From Pyrobaculum sp. (lineage in GTDB: Archaea; Thermoproteota; Thermoprotei; Thermoproteales; Thermoproteaceae), in NCBI GenBank assembly GCA_020833205.1, contig JAJHQT010000026.1, positions 1 through 10,705 on the forward strand: 10,705 bases of DNA, read 5' to 3'. Within the stretch, counting starts at the first letter, position 1; every line of letters starts with the position of its first letter. This document shows positions 1-6,060 of this stretch, one piece after another. The notes beneath the pieces were generated by a model. The model did no database searches and was not told the origin of the DNA. It was given only the letters and a program-made list of their open reading frames with translations. The translations under genes were made by a program, and so were the position numbers.

Positions 1-961
1 CGACCTTCTCTATGGAGCCGAAGACCTTCTTGAAGGCCTCCCTGACCCAGTGCATTATTATGTGTCTGTTTGTCCAGGCGAAGTTGGCGGCGGAGGCCAT
101 GGCCTTTATGTAGTCCTCAGCCACCTTTTCCTTCAGCGGCGCCGCCGCGAGCTCCCTGTCGGGGAGGTTGAGGCCCCACCTCCTCATGTTCCTCTCCATG
201 ATCAGTAGGTAGTCTGTGGCGACCTGGTGCCCGAAGCCCCGGCTGCCTGTATGTATCATGACCACCACCTGGCCCTCCCGCTCTATGCCGAAGGTCTTGG
301 CGGCCTTCTCGTCGAATATCTTGTCCACCACCTGGATCTCTAGGAAGTGGTTGCCTGAGCCCAGCGTGCCGAGCTGATCCCTCCCGCGCGCCTTGGCCTT
401 CTCGCTGACCTTTGAGGGGTCCGCCAGCTTCCAGGAGCCCCGCTCCTCTATATACTCCATGTCCTCGGCCCAGCCGAAGCCCTTCTGCACAGCCCACTCC
501 ACGCCCTCAGCCAGCACCCTCTCGAACTCCCCCGGCGACAGCCTCAGATGACCCGTGCCGCCTACGCCTGGGGGCACTAGGCGGAAGATGGTGTCCACAA
601 GCTCCTTGAGCTTAGGCCTCACCTCCTCCTCTGTGAGGTTCGTCCTGAGGACGCGGACGCCGCAGTTGATGTCGTAGCCGATGCCGCCCGGCGAGATGAC
701 GCCTTCCTCTGCGTCTATGGCGGCGACGCCGCCGATGGGGAACCCGTAGCCCTGGTGGCCGTCGGGCAGGATGATGCTGTATTTGTATATGCCAGGGAGA
801 CAGGCTACGTTTATGCCTTGCTCGATGGTCATGTCGGACTTCATCTTCTCCAGCAGAGCGCTGTCTGCGTAGATGCGCACCGGCACCTTCTGACAAGGCT
901 TTACGCCGGGCGGAATCTCCCAGACGTAGTCATTAACCTTGTTAATAGGAATATTCTTCAT
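1..961 (-). CDS. rtcB: RtcB, tRNA-splicing RNA ligase (3' part missing)
   Basis: RtcB joins RNA 2',3'-cyclic phosphate (or 3'-phosphate) ends to 5'-OH ends using GTP and Mn2+; in archaea it seals tRNA exons after intron excision. About 320 residues are present; the usual length is about 480, so the C-terminus, with the histidine that becomes guanylylated, lies beyond the left edge. Visible family motifs are LPDGHQGYGFPIGGVAA near residue 65, GGIGYDINCGVR with metal ligands D97 and C100, GSGNHFLEIQ near 205 and HTGSRGFGHQ near 237. The start is the ATG at 961, 25 nt downstream of a TATA-like CTTTATTAAG on the minus strand. An in-frame ATG at 976 would add five residues but lies only about 10 nt from that box. 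No frameshift is seen in the part present. Family identity is close to certain. Confidence 0.97.
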   Translation of the reverse strand, partial: MKNIPINKVNDYVWEIPPGVKPCQKVPVRIYADSALLEKMKSDMTIEQGINVACLPGIYKYSIILPDGHQGYGFPIGGVAAIDAEEGVISPGGIGYDINCGVRVLRTNLTEEEVRPKLKELVDTIFRLVPPGVGGTGHLRLSPGEFERVLAEGVEWAVQKGFGWAEDMEYIEERGSWKLADPSKVSEKAKARGRDQLGTLGSGNHFLEIQVVDKIFDEKAAKTFGIEREGQVVVMIHTGSRGFGHQVATDYLLIMERNMRRWGLNLPDRELAAAPLKEKVAEDYIKAMASAANFAWTNRHIIMHWVREAFKKVFGSIEKV

Positions 962-980
962 AGGCGGTACGTGCATATTG

Positions 981-990
981 CTTAATAAAG
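981..990 (-). promoter_or_regulatory. TATA box of rtcB
   Basis: CTTTATTAAG on the minus strand, centred about 25 nt before the ATG at 961. This is the spacing seen for most genes here and would give a nearly leaderless mRNA. Inferred from sequence and spacing only. Confidence 0.5.
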
Positions 991-1007
991 TTTTGGGCGC
1001 GTAAGAG

Positions 1008-1015
1008 TTATAAAT
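1008..1015 (+). promoter_or_regulatory. TATA box for candidate small RNA
   Basis: TTATAAAT, the best TATA match in the rtcB upstream region. On the plus strand it predicts a transcription start near 1035-1038, about 95 nt upstream of the next coding start, so that gene does not explain it. Read on the minus strand it lies 35 nt from the in-frame ATG at 976 and could also contribute to rtcB. It fits best as the promoter of the folded segment starting at 1035. Confidence 0.45.
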
Positions 1016-1034
1016 AGAGTCTCAATAGGCGCCA

Positions 1035-1102
1035 GCCGGGACTACGCCGAGTGAGGGCGGCGTACGCCGCGCGGTGAGCCCGGCGGGGCACCGCCCCGTT
1101 TT
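1035..1102 (+). ncRNA. Candidate structured small RNA (undescribed)
   Basis: A GC-rich island between AT-rich flanks. An outer stem GCCGGG (1035-1040) pairs with CCCGGC (1079-1084). Inside, CGCCG (1045-1049) pairs with CGGTG (1072-1076) and the perfect palindrome GCGGCGTACGCCGC (1057-1070) forms an apical hairpin. Internal loops are ACTA/AG and AGTGAGG/G. Directly after, GGGGC-ACC-GCCCC (1085-1097) forms a second hairpin followed by GTTTT, as expected for termination. A TATA box at 1008-1015 predicts a start right at the first stem. It has no tRNA T-arm, no box C/D pair, no ACA box at the expected place, and I could not build a kink-turn. An atypical pseudouridine-guide RNA, which Pyrobaculum is known to have, is one possibility. 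Seen: fold, TATA box and T run. Inferred: that it is transcribed. Confidence 0.4.
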
Positions 1103-1105
1103 AAG

Positions 1106-1113
1106 TTTTAAAT
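1106..1113 (+). promoter_or_regulatory. TATA box of the pilin-like gene
   Basis: TTTTAAAT centred 23-24 nt before the GTG at 1133, implying a leaderless transcript. It overlaps the T-rich end of the candidate small RNA, so terminator and promoter would be interleaved. Confidence 0.5.
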
Positions 1114-1132
1114 ATGTGGCAAGGTCGATAAT

Positions 1133-1576
1133 GTGAGGGGGGCTGTGGTAAGTATCCAGGTGGCTATTCTCCTGGCTGTCGTTTTGGCAATTGCCATTGC
1201 CGTGGCTAATTATCTCTACACCACCTTTTATGCCTCTCTGCAGTATACCTATATTGCGGTGACGCAAGCCTATGCCTACCCGCGGGACGGGGGCACAGAG
1301 GTGAAGCTGTGTTTCGCAGTGGGCGGCTCTGGGGGTCTGAAGATCGTCGGTGTTGAGTTAAACGGGCGTGAGGCGTCAGAGGTGAAAGTGGTGGTGAGGG
1401 GGCGTGAGGCGCCGGAGATTAAGGCTGGCGACGTCGGCTACGTTAAGGCATTTTTCCCAGGGATTACATTATCGCCTGGCCAGATGGCGGTGGGTCGCGT
1501 AGTTACGTTGCAAGGCTTTAGTTTCTTCTTCACGCCGCAGATCTCCAACGCCGAAGGCGGCTGTCCAGGAGAGTAG
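1133..1576 (+). CDS. Small secreted or type IV pilin-like protein, unknown function
   Basis: 147 residues from a GTG start supported by the TATA box 23 nt upstream. The N-terminus, MRGAVVSIQVAILLAVVLAI, is a short basic head followed by an unbroken hydrophobic helix to about residue 26. It resembles an archaeal class III (prepilin) signal, with possible cleavage after R2-G3. The helix is followed by a tyrosine-rich stretch (YLYTTFYASLQYTYIAVTQA) and then a beta-rich, glycine-containing domain from about residue 55. Cysteines at 60 and 144 could form a disulfide. Later start choices would lose the Arg-Gly head. No pilus ATPase or membrane platform gene is nearby, so a minor pilin or a membrane-anchored extracellular protein are equally possible. 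I do not recognise a named family. Confidence 0.75.
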   Translation: MRGAVVSIQVAILLAVVLAIAIAVANYLYTTFYASLQYTYIAVTQAYAYPRDGGTEVKLCFAVGGSGGLKIVGVELNGREASEVKVVVRGREAPEIKAGDVGYVKAFFPGITLSPGQMAVGRVVTLQGFSFFFTPQISNAEGGCPGE

Positions 1577-1583
1577 TTTAATT
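1577..1583 (+). promoter_or_regulatory. TATA box of the broken peptidase gene
   Basis: TTTAATT immediately after the TAG stop of the pilin-like gene, centred 23 nt before the ATG at 1603. The following pyrimidine-rich stretch may also end the upstream transcript. The promoter appears preserved although the gene behind it is broken. Confidence 0.4.
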
Positions 1584-1602
1584 CCTTTCTCCGTTTTCCG
1601 CC

Positions 1603-2033
1603 ATGGGACTGGGTCCAGAAGATTTAGCTAAGGTAGTGTTGGTGTCAAGTCCCGATGTGAGCGGCGGCCGAGTCCTCTTCACCGTCACCAAGGTCAGTCT
1701 TGAGCAGAATAGGTACGAATCCTCCGTGTGGGTCTACGAGGGGGCTCCGCGAGGGCCCCCTTGCCAGGGCTTTTCGACATTGCGGCTAAGGCGTCTAGTA
1801 TAGGGGTTGTCTTCCTCTCGAGGAGGAGTTCGGGGAGGGGTGTCGGTCTGTGGGTTAGTACGGGACTACAGGCTTTGGCGGTACCTCGTAGAGGACCAGA
1901 CAGGTTGCACCTCTTGGAGGGGAAGGGAACGGTGTCTAAAGAAAAGCCCTATATACCTCGCCGAGAAGGTACTAAGCCCGGAGAAGACGAGCTCACCCTG
2001 AAGGGAAACTTCGACGTCGGTGTAGAACTTTAA
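1603..2033 (+). pseudogene. Remnant of an S9 acylaminoacyl-peptidase-like gene
   Basis: The first 46 codons read MGLGPEDLAKVVLVSSPDVS and go on through VLFTVTKVSLEQNRYESSVWVYEG, which matches the start of archaeal S9 acylaminoacyl peptidases (beta-propeller blade 1: a strand, then E-x-N-R-Y, then a W-x-Y strand). After about 1740 this frame turns into low-complexity sequence and stops at 1801. Propeller-like sequence continues in another forward frame from about 1743 (VVFLSRRSSGRGVGLWV, then KEKPYIPRR and LKGNFDVGVEL) to a stop at 2033. Working relatives are around 570-630 residues; about 140 remain here, with no alpha/beta-hydrolase domain and no GxSxG nucleophile. So there is at least one frameshift plus large internal and 3' deletions. 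The family call rests on recall of the N-terminal pattern. Confidence 0.65.
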
Positions 2034-2035
2034 TA
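2028..2035 (+). promoter_or_regulatory. Probable TATA box of gatD
   Basis: CTTTAATA centred about 29 nt before the gatD ATG, slightly farther than elsewhere in the window, so the transcript probably has a leader of a few nt. It overlaps the last codons and stop of the peptidase remnant. A weak purine-rich GGATAGGT lies just before the ATG. Confidence 0.4.
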
Positions 2036-2060
2036 GAGATCCTTAACTGGCTGGATAGGT

Positions 2061-3317
2061 ATGTACCGCAGAGTTAAGTTGGTACTGGACAACAGAGACG
2101 TCTTCGAGGGCGTGTTGATCCCACCGACGCAGTTCAGCGACCCCGACGTCGTCGTGGTTAAGCTGAAGAACGGCTACAACGTGGGGTTCAAGAGGAGTAG
2201 GGTGAAGGAGATCATAGACCTTGGCGAGGTTAAGCCGCCGGAGGCCGCCGCCCCCTCCGCCGCGCCGAGGGTGGAGGGGGAGAAGGTGTGGCTCCTGGCG
2301 ACTGGGGGCACCATCTTGTCCCGGGTTGACTACGTGACTGGCGGCGTCTACCCCACCCTAGGCGTGGAGTACCTCTTTGAGGTGCTGGGCGGCTTGGAGG
2401 CGCCTATAGAGGCTGAGCAGGTCGCGGCGAAGTTCAGCGAAGACATGACCCCCTCCGTGTGGTCCCAGATAGCGGCTAGGGTGGGGGAGGCCCTCCAGAG
2501 AGGGGCGCGGGGCGTGGTGGTTCTCCACGGCACAGACACCATGCACTACACCGCGGCAGCCCTGGCCTTCGCCTTCAGAAGCGCGCCGGGCTCCATAGTG
2601 CTTGTGGGGGCGCAGAGGTCGAGTGACAGGCCCTCCACAGACGCCGTCCTCAACCTAAAGGCCGCAATCGCGGTGGCGGCTAGGGCCCCCTTCGCTGAGT
2701 CGGTCGTCGTTATGCACAAAACCAGCGGCGACGCCGTAGTAGCCGTGCACAGAGGCACTAGGGTCAGGAAGATGCATACCTCCCGCCGCGACGCCTTTCA
2801 GTCGATAAACGCGAGCCCCCTCGCCGAGTACTACCCAGAGAAGGACTTGCTTCAGATAAACGCCGAGGAGTATAAGGCGAGGGGCTCTCTGGAGTACACC
2901 ACGAAGTTTGAAGAGGCTGTGGCGCTCGTGAAGTTCTTCCCGGGCATGCACCCCCGTCTGCTGGAGGTCCTCCTCGAGGTGGGGGTGAAGGGCGTGGTCA
3001 TCGAGGGCACGGGCTTCGGCCACGTGGGGGAGTACCTCCTCCCCGCCGTCAAGAAGCTGATAGACGCCGGCGTCGTGGTGGCCATGGCCAGCCAGACCAT
3101 CTACGGCAGGACTAACCTCTACGTGTACAGGAGGGGACGCGAGTTGCTTTCTATGGGCGTCGTGCCGCTGGAGGACATGCTCCCCGAAACTGCATATGTA
3201 AAGATGTCGTGGGCTTTGGCAAACTTCAAGAGAGAGGAGGTGCCCGCAGTTTTGCGGACGCCGTTTGCCTACGAGATAAGCAAGAGGTCAGACCCGCTCG
3301 TCTTCGGGGCGTTATGA
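2061..3317 (+). CDS. gatD: Glutamyl-tRNA(Gln) amidotransferase subunit D
   Basis: GatD is the glutaminase subunit of the archaeal GatDE enzyme: it releases ammonia from glutamine, which GatE uses to convert Glu-tRNA(Gln) to Gln-tRNA(Gln). The protein has 418 residues, a normal length. The N-terminal about 60 residues form the small GatD-specific beta domain, followed by a Pro/Ala linker (59-69). The asparaginase-type domain begins at about 75. Catalytic residues of that fold are visible: ATGGTI with T84, HGTDT with T158 and D159, and K237 in RVRKMHT. VGAQRSSDRPSTDA (182-195) and IEGTGFGHVG are further family blocks. The last codons overlap the next gene by ATGA, so translation is probably coupled. 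gatE is not in the window, which is not unusual. GatD is preferred over a plain L-asparaginase because of the N-terminal extension and the SSDRPSTDA block. Confidence 0.96.
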   Translation: MYRRVKLVLDNRDVFEGVLIPPTQFSDPDVVVVKLKNGYNVGFKRSRVKEIIDLGEVKPPEAAAPSAAPRVEGEKVWLLATGGTILSRVDYVTGGVYPTLGVEYLFEVLGGLEAPIEAEQVAAKFSEDMTPSVWSQIAARVGEALQRGARGVVVLHGTDTMHYTAAALAFAFRSAPGSIVLVGAQRSSDRPSTDAVLNLKAAIAVAARAPFAESVVVMHKTSGDAVVAVHRGTRVRKMHTSRRDAFQSINASPLAEYYPEKDLLQINAEEYKARGSLEYTTKFEEAVALVKFFPGMHPRLLEVLLEVGVKGVVIEGTGFGHVGEYLLPAVKKLIDAGVVVAMASQTIYGRTNLYVYRRGRELLSMGVVPLEDMLPETAYVKMSWALANFKREEVPAVLRTPFAYEISKRSDPLVFGAL

Positions 3318-3850
3318 GCGACGACCTAATCGCAGTAGTGGATACGTTGTGTAAAACTCCGAGGGTTGGCTGGCTTCAGCGTGGCGTGGGAGATGCCGAG
3401 ACGGTCTGCGCCCACTCTCTCCTCGTCACCTTGTTGGCCGGCGAAGTGGCGGCGAGACTCAACGCAGAGGGGGTCGAGGTGGATTTGGCGAAAGTGTTGG
3501 CCGTGGCCGCGGTGCACGACTTGGCCGAGGCGGTGCTGGGGCACCCGGCCAGAGAGGTGCGGGATAGGCTGAAGTGGGAAGAGGTGGAGGAGGAGGTGTT
3601 CAAGCGAGACTTCCCCCATTTCGCCGAGCTCTTCCGTTGGTATCGCTACGAGACTAACCTAGAGGGGCGGGTGGTTGCTTTCGCCGACAAGCTCGCCACG
3701 TTGATTAGGGCTTGTAGATACAGGCAACTAGGCTACGCCACAGAAGACTTGATTAAAGGCTTGTATAAAAAGCTCACCGCCTACGACGAATTTACGCATA
3801 TTCTCGAATACTTTGTGAGGAGGTATTGCCCGGAGTCGCTTCTCAGTTAG
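3314..3850 (+). CDS. HD-domain phosphohydrolase, YfbR/HDDC2-like 5'-deoxynucleotidase
   Basis: 178 residues from the ATG that overlaps the gatD stop (ATGA). An upstream in-frame start inside gatD exists but is unlikely. Metal-binding HD residues are in place: H34 (ETVCAHS), H68-D69 (VHDLAEAVLG) and D125 (AFADKLA), with E72 as in the family. The opening RVGWLQRGV also fits the HDDC2/YfbR group, whose studied members dephosphorylate deoxynucleoside 5'-monophosphates. Oddity: the segment after E72 reads LGHP where these enzymes normally have GD; the aspartate (D77 of E. coli YfbR, implicated in catalysis) is H77 here, so activity or specificity may differ. It is probably co-transcribed with gatD, though no functional link is known. 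The stop overlaps that of the convergent ZPR1 gene by 4 nt. Confidence 0.88.
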   Translation: MSDDLIAVVDTLCKTPRVGWLQRGVGDAETVCAHSLLVTLLAGEVAARLNAEGVEVDLAKVLAVAAVHDLAEAVLGHPAREVRDRLKWEEVEEEVFKRDFPHFAELFRWYRYETNLEGRVVAFADKLATLIRACRYRQLGYATEDLIKGLYKKLTAYDEFTHILEYFVRRYCPESLLS

Positions 3851-4374
3851 TCTAGGTGTTCGATTTTTACGGTCTCTTGTCGGTAGGGAACTATGAAGGA
3901 CTTGCCCAGGGGGTCCTCTACGACGAGGGTGAAGCCGCCTTCCTCAATTTTCCTGTATATGGTTGAGATGAATTTATCCACCTTCTCGGCGGCTTCTGGC
4001 TCGAGGAGTTTCAGTCTCTCGGCGTACTCAATTACCTTATACATAAAGCCCTCCACTGTGGTGATAAAAGCTTCGCCGTGAGTTCCCGGCTCTAACGAGA
4101 AGCCGAGGTCGGGGGAGTATATGACGCCGGTTTTACTCCTAACGAGAAAAGACTTGGCCACGTCTAGGCCGTCTTTTGCTGTGAATACGACACGCATGGG
4201 CCGTCCCACCTCTGCATATTCTACATCAAAGAGCCTGTAGCCGCAGGCGGAGCAGTGGCCGCTTTGTATCAACACGTTGCCGAAGAAGGGAGTTTCGTAG
4301 AGGAGCTCTACGTATCTGAAGGTTTTGGAGCCACAGACGGGGCACGCGACCTCGCCACTAAAGATAACGGACAC
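3847..4374 (-). CDS. ZPR1-type zinc-finger protein, single domain
   Basis: 175 residues. A four-cysteine zinc finger, C11-P-V-C14 and C41-S-A-C44 (CX2C, 26 residues, CX2C), matches the ZPR1 signature and is followed by the ZPR1 beta-sandwich. Typical blocks are GHCSACGYRLFDVEY, the E-x-G-T-H-G-E-A-type segment (LEPGTHGEAFITTVEGF) and the C-terminal LVVEDPLGKSFI. Eukaryotic ZPR1 has two such modules and acts as a chaperone or partner of elongation factor eEF1A; archaeal single-domain versions are largely uncharacterised. The start is GTG at 4374, 23 nt from the centre of the TTTAAA element shared with the divergent gene. The TAA stop lies inside the TTAG overlap with the HD gene. Residue numbers are counted from this GTG. 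Confidence 0.93.
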   Translation of the reverse strand: MSVIFSGEVACPVCGSKTFRYVELLYETPFFGNVLIQSGHCSACGYRLFDVEYAEVGRPMRVVFTAKDGLDVAKSFLVRSKTGVIYSPDLGFSLEPGTHGEAFITTVEGFMYKVIEYAERLKLLEPEAAEKVDKFISTIYRKIEEGGFTLVVEDPLGKSFIVPYRQETVKIEHLD

Positions 4375-4393
4375 GACGAGGCGGGAGGCAATA

Positions 4394-4402
4394 ATTTAAA
4401 AA
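4394..4402. promoter_or_regulatory. Symmetric bidirectional TATA element
   Basis: The palindromic core TTTAAA (4395-4400, within ATTTAAAAA) lies almost exactly midway between two starts: 23-24 nt to the GTG at 4374 on the minus strand and 24-25 nt to the ATG at 4422 on the plus strand. Both distances match the leaderless spacing of other genes here, so one element may load the transcription machinery in both directions. Confidence 0.55.
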
Positions 4403-4421
4403 CATGTCGATATGGTCGCCC

Positions 4422-4688
4422 ATGGACAAGTTCGACGTGGCTGCGGGCCTCGCCGTGCTCGTGTTTGTATCGCTAGTGTTCAGCGGGCTCTGGTCTATCT
4501 TTGACCCCGCCAGGCCCTTCTGCAACACGCTTCTCGGCTTCGTCATACTCGGCGTGTTGGCCGGCGGCTCTCTGTTGCTGAGCAGATGGTACAGAGGTCT
4601 CGAAACCGTAGGCGTCGCGCTGACGCTCCTCTACCTCGTCGTTATGTGGATAGTCTACGTCAACCCGGGCATGTTGCAGTACTGCTAG
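4422..4688 (+). CDS. Small three-TM membrane protein, unknown
   Basis: 88 residues starting MDKFDVAAGLAVLVFVSLVF. Hydrophobic segments at about 6-27, 36-54 and 63-80 predict three membrane helices, with a short basic loop (SRWYRGLE) between the second and third. An in-frame ATG at 4404 would add six residues, but it lies only about 6 nt from the TATA core, so 4422, at 25 nt, is the better start. No soluble domain or catalytic motif is visible and I do not recognise a family. It is divergent from the ZPR1 gene and shares its promoter element. Confidence 0.7.
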   Translation: MDKFDVAAGLAVLVFVSLVFSGLWSIFDPARPFCNTLLGFVILGVLAGGSLLLSRWYRGLETVGVALTLLYLVVMWIVYVNPGMLQYC

Positions 4689-4749
4689 CGAGCTCAAGCC
4701 AACCCCAGGTAGCCGGGGCGGTGAGCCACCAAGCGGCGGCAGAAAGGAG

Positions 4750-4762
4750 GTACTGACAGTAC
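4750..4762. repeat. Perfect inverted repeat, possible operator
   Basis: GTACTG-A-CAGTAC, two perfect 6-bp arms around a single A. It ends 5 nt before the TATA box CTTTATAAAT (4768-4777) of the next gene, where an archaeal regulator or activator could bind next to the BRE. It may equally be chance. Confidence 0.35.
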
Positions 4763-4767
4763 ATTAA

Positions 4768-4777
4768 CTTTATAAAT
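4768..4777 (+). promoter_or_regulatory. TATA box of the single-anchor protein gene
   Basis: CTTTATAAAT, close to the archaeal consensus, centred 23 nt before the ATG at 4796, so a leaderless transcript is predicted. Confidence 0.65.
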
Positions 4778-4795
4778 TTCAGAGACGGCGCACCT

Positions 4796-5347
4796 ATGCC
4801 CACAAGAAGCGAAAAGAAGAAGAGACGCGGAAAAATTTTCATAATAGCGCTGGCCGCACTCATATTCGCCGAGACGGGCTACATTCTGGGAACTACAGGC
4901 ATTGGCCCCTTCATCTTCGGACGTGGAGGCGCCGCAACTGTAGACTTCTCCGCTGTTCTGTCTGCCTCTGAGGCGTATGTGTTTTTCAACGGTACGGTGA
5001 CTAGAGGCAGGCCTGAGTATTACCGCGACGCCTATGTATACTTAGTGGCTTACACCCCCGGCGCCTCTCTCCCAAACGCCGTGGTTAGGAGACTGGTCTT
5101 CGACGCCGCTGAGAGACCTGTCTACGTGTTGCCAATACCCCGGACAAGTGGTGCCATCGCCCCACAGGACTTTGCAGACGTCTTGCCTGACAATGCAAAA
5201 AACCCCGTGGTGTTATTGATATATCCCATAGATAAAATAAGCCTCGTAGAAGGATGGGTCCAGGGCATAAAAGATCTGCCACAAGGCTTCTACATAAGGA
5301 TTCACCTTGTAGAAGGTAAGTCTGTGAGTGCTGTATCTATCGCCTAG
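4796..5347 (+). CDS. Membrane-anchored extracytoplasmic protein, unknown
   Basis: 183 residues. A strongly basic head (residues 4-13, rich in K and R) precedes one hydrophobic helix at about 14-34 (IFIIALAALIFAETGYILG), giving a predicted topology with the N-terminus inside and the rest outside. The remaining 145 residues alternate in a beta-rich manner (AYVFFNGTV, AYVYLVAYTPG, VYVLPIP, PVVLLIYPIDK) and suggest a small beta-sandwich domain. An NGT sequon could be glycosylated. There are no cysteines and no catalytic motif. The start is fixed by the TATA box 23 nt upstream. The TAG stop overlaps, on the palindrome CTAG, the TAG stop of the convergent IPK gene. I do not recognise a named family. 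Confidence 0.8.
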   Translation: MPTRSEKKKRRGKIFIIALAALIFAETGYILGTTGIGPFIFGRGGAATVDFSAVLSASEAYVFFNGTVTRGRPEYYRDAYVYLVAYTPGASLPNAVVRRLVFDAAERPVYVLPIPRTSGAIAPQDFADVLPDNAKNPVVLLIYPIDKISLVEGWVQGIKDLPQGFYIRIHLVEGKSVSAVSIA

Positions 5348-6060
5348 GGCTCCACAGAGGTGCAGTTCTCTGGGGCTCCGCCTCTTGCGATTATCTCGAG
5401 AGATTCTGTATCAGTGATCGCACAGTAAAACACGGGGGTTCCCAAAGCCGCTATGGCCAATCCGGCCTCCACCTTCTTTTTTATACCTCCCGTGACGTCT
5501 ACACCGGCGGTCCCCTCTAAATCTACGTTACTTTTTAGCCTTCTTATTTTTTCGGCGTTGGGGCTTCCGGGGGGCGCCGTGTAGATGCCGTCTACGTTCA
5601 TGAGGAACACTACGGCCCTCGGCCTATACACCCTCGCCAACTCAACTGCCATGTCGTCGCCGCTGACAACTACATAGCCCTCGTCGGAGGGGACTATGTC
5701 GCCGTGGAGGAGGGGGTACAGCCCATGCCTCAGCGCGTGGGTAATCACCTCCTGTCTCGCCAGGGATCTTCCCCAGAAGACGTCGCTGGGCTCTACCGGC
5801 ATGGCGGGCAGGTCTGCCTCTAACATCTCCTCGACAATCATGGCTGTGAGACGCCGCAGTGTGGCTTTAGTGAGGGCTATGCCCCGGGGGGTCAGGCCGA
5901 AGGTCTTGACGTGGGGGTGGGCGAAGGAGCCGGCGCCGTGGATGAAGACGGTCTGCGTCTCTCTAAACGCCGAGGCGGCCCGCGCTACCCGCCCCCGGAT
6001 GTAGGTGTAAGGCCGCGTCTTGTCCGTGATGGCGGAGCCGCCGAACTTTACGACGAGCAT
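5344..6060 (-). CDS. ipk: Isopentenyl phosphate kinase
   Basis: IPK phosphorylates isopentenyl phosphate to isopentenyl diphosphate with ATP, ending the archaeal version of the mevalonate pathway in the cytoplasm. The protein has 238 residues, close to the family length of about 240-260, and belongs to the amino acid kinase fold. Visible features: nucleotide loop KFGGSAITDK (5-14); HGAGSFAHP (41-49), with H48 at the position of the family's phosphate-binding histidine; HGDIV (119-123); SGDDMA (133-138); NVDGIY (155-160); and DVTGGIKKKVE (188-198). The start is the ATG whose first base is the last base of the upstream GGPP synthase stop (TGATG), so the pair is translationally coupled; a TTG one codon earlier is less likely. 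The TAG stop shares CTAG with the opposing gene. It is distinguished from acetylglutamate or uridylate kinase by GSFAHP and VDVTGGIKKK. Confidence 0.95.
   Translation of the reverse strand: MLVVKFGGSAITDKTRPYTYIRGRVARAASAFRETQTVFIHGAGSFAHPHVKTFGLTPRGIALTKATLRRLTAMIVEEMLEADLPAMPVEPSDVFWGRSLARQEVITHALRHGLYPLLHGDIVPSDEGYVVVSGDDMAVELARVYRPRAVVFLMNVDGIYTAPPGSPNAEKIRRLKSNVDLEGTAGVDVTGGIKKKVEAGLAIAALGTPVFYCAITDTESLEIIARGGAPENCTSVEP

Noticed and set aside
117..896. Long minus-strand frames opposite or beside rtcB rich in G, R and H
   Set aside because: They are out-of-frame shadows of rtcB; its own frame carries all the family motifs and runs on through the left edge.
1035..1102. tRNA, box C/D or classical H/ACA gene
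   Set aside because: No T-arm consensus, no RTGATGA/CTGA pair, no ACA at the right distance and no kink-turn could be built, so only a generic structured-RNA call is made.
1728..2033. Independent 101-residue gene
   Set aside because: It has no promoter at the right distance and its sequence continues the peptidase propeller pattern, so it is part of the remnant.
3209..3313. Extended N-terminus of the HD protein inside gatD
   Set aside because: The 35 extra residues overlap conserved gatD codons and look like frame-shadow composition; the ATGA overlap gives a normal family length.
4690..4750. Small RNA in the gap after the three-TM gene (CCCC/GGGG and GGTG/CACC pairings, CTGA at 4753)
   Set aside because: The stems are 4 bp, the two pairings are short, no box C is present and no TATA box points at it.
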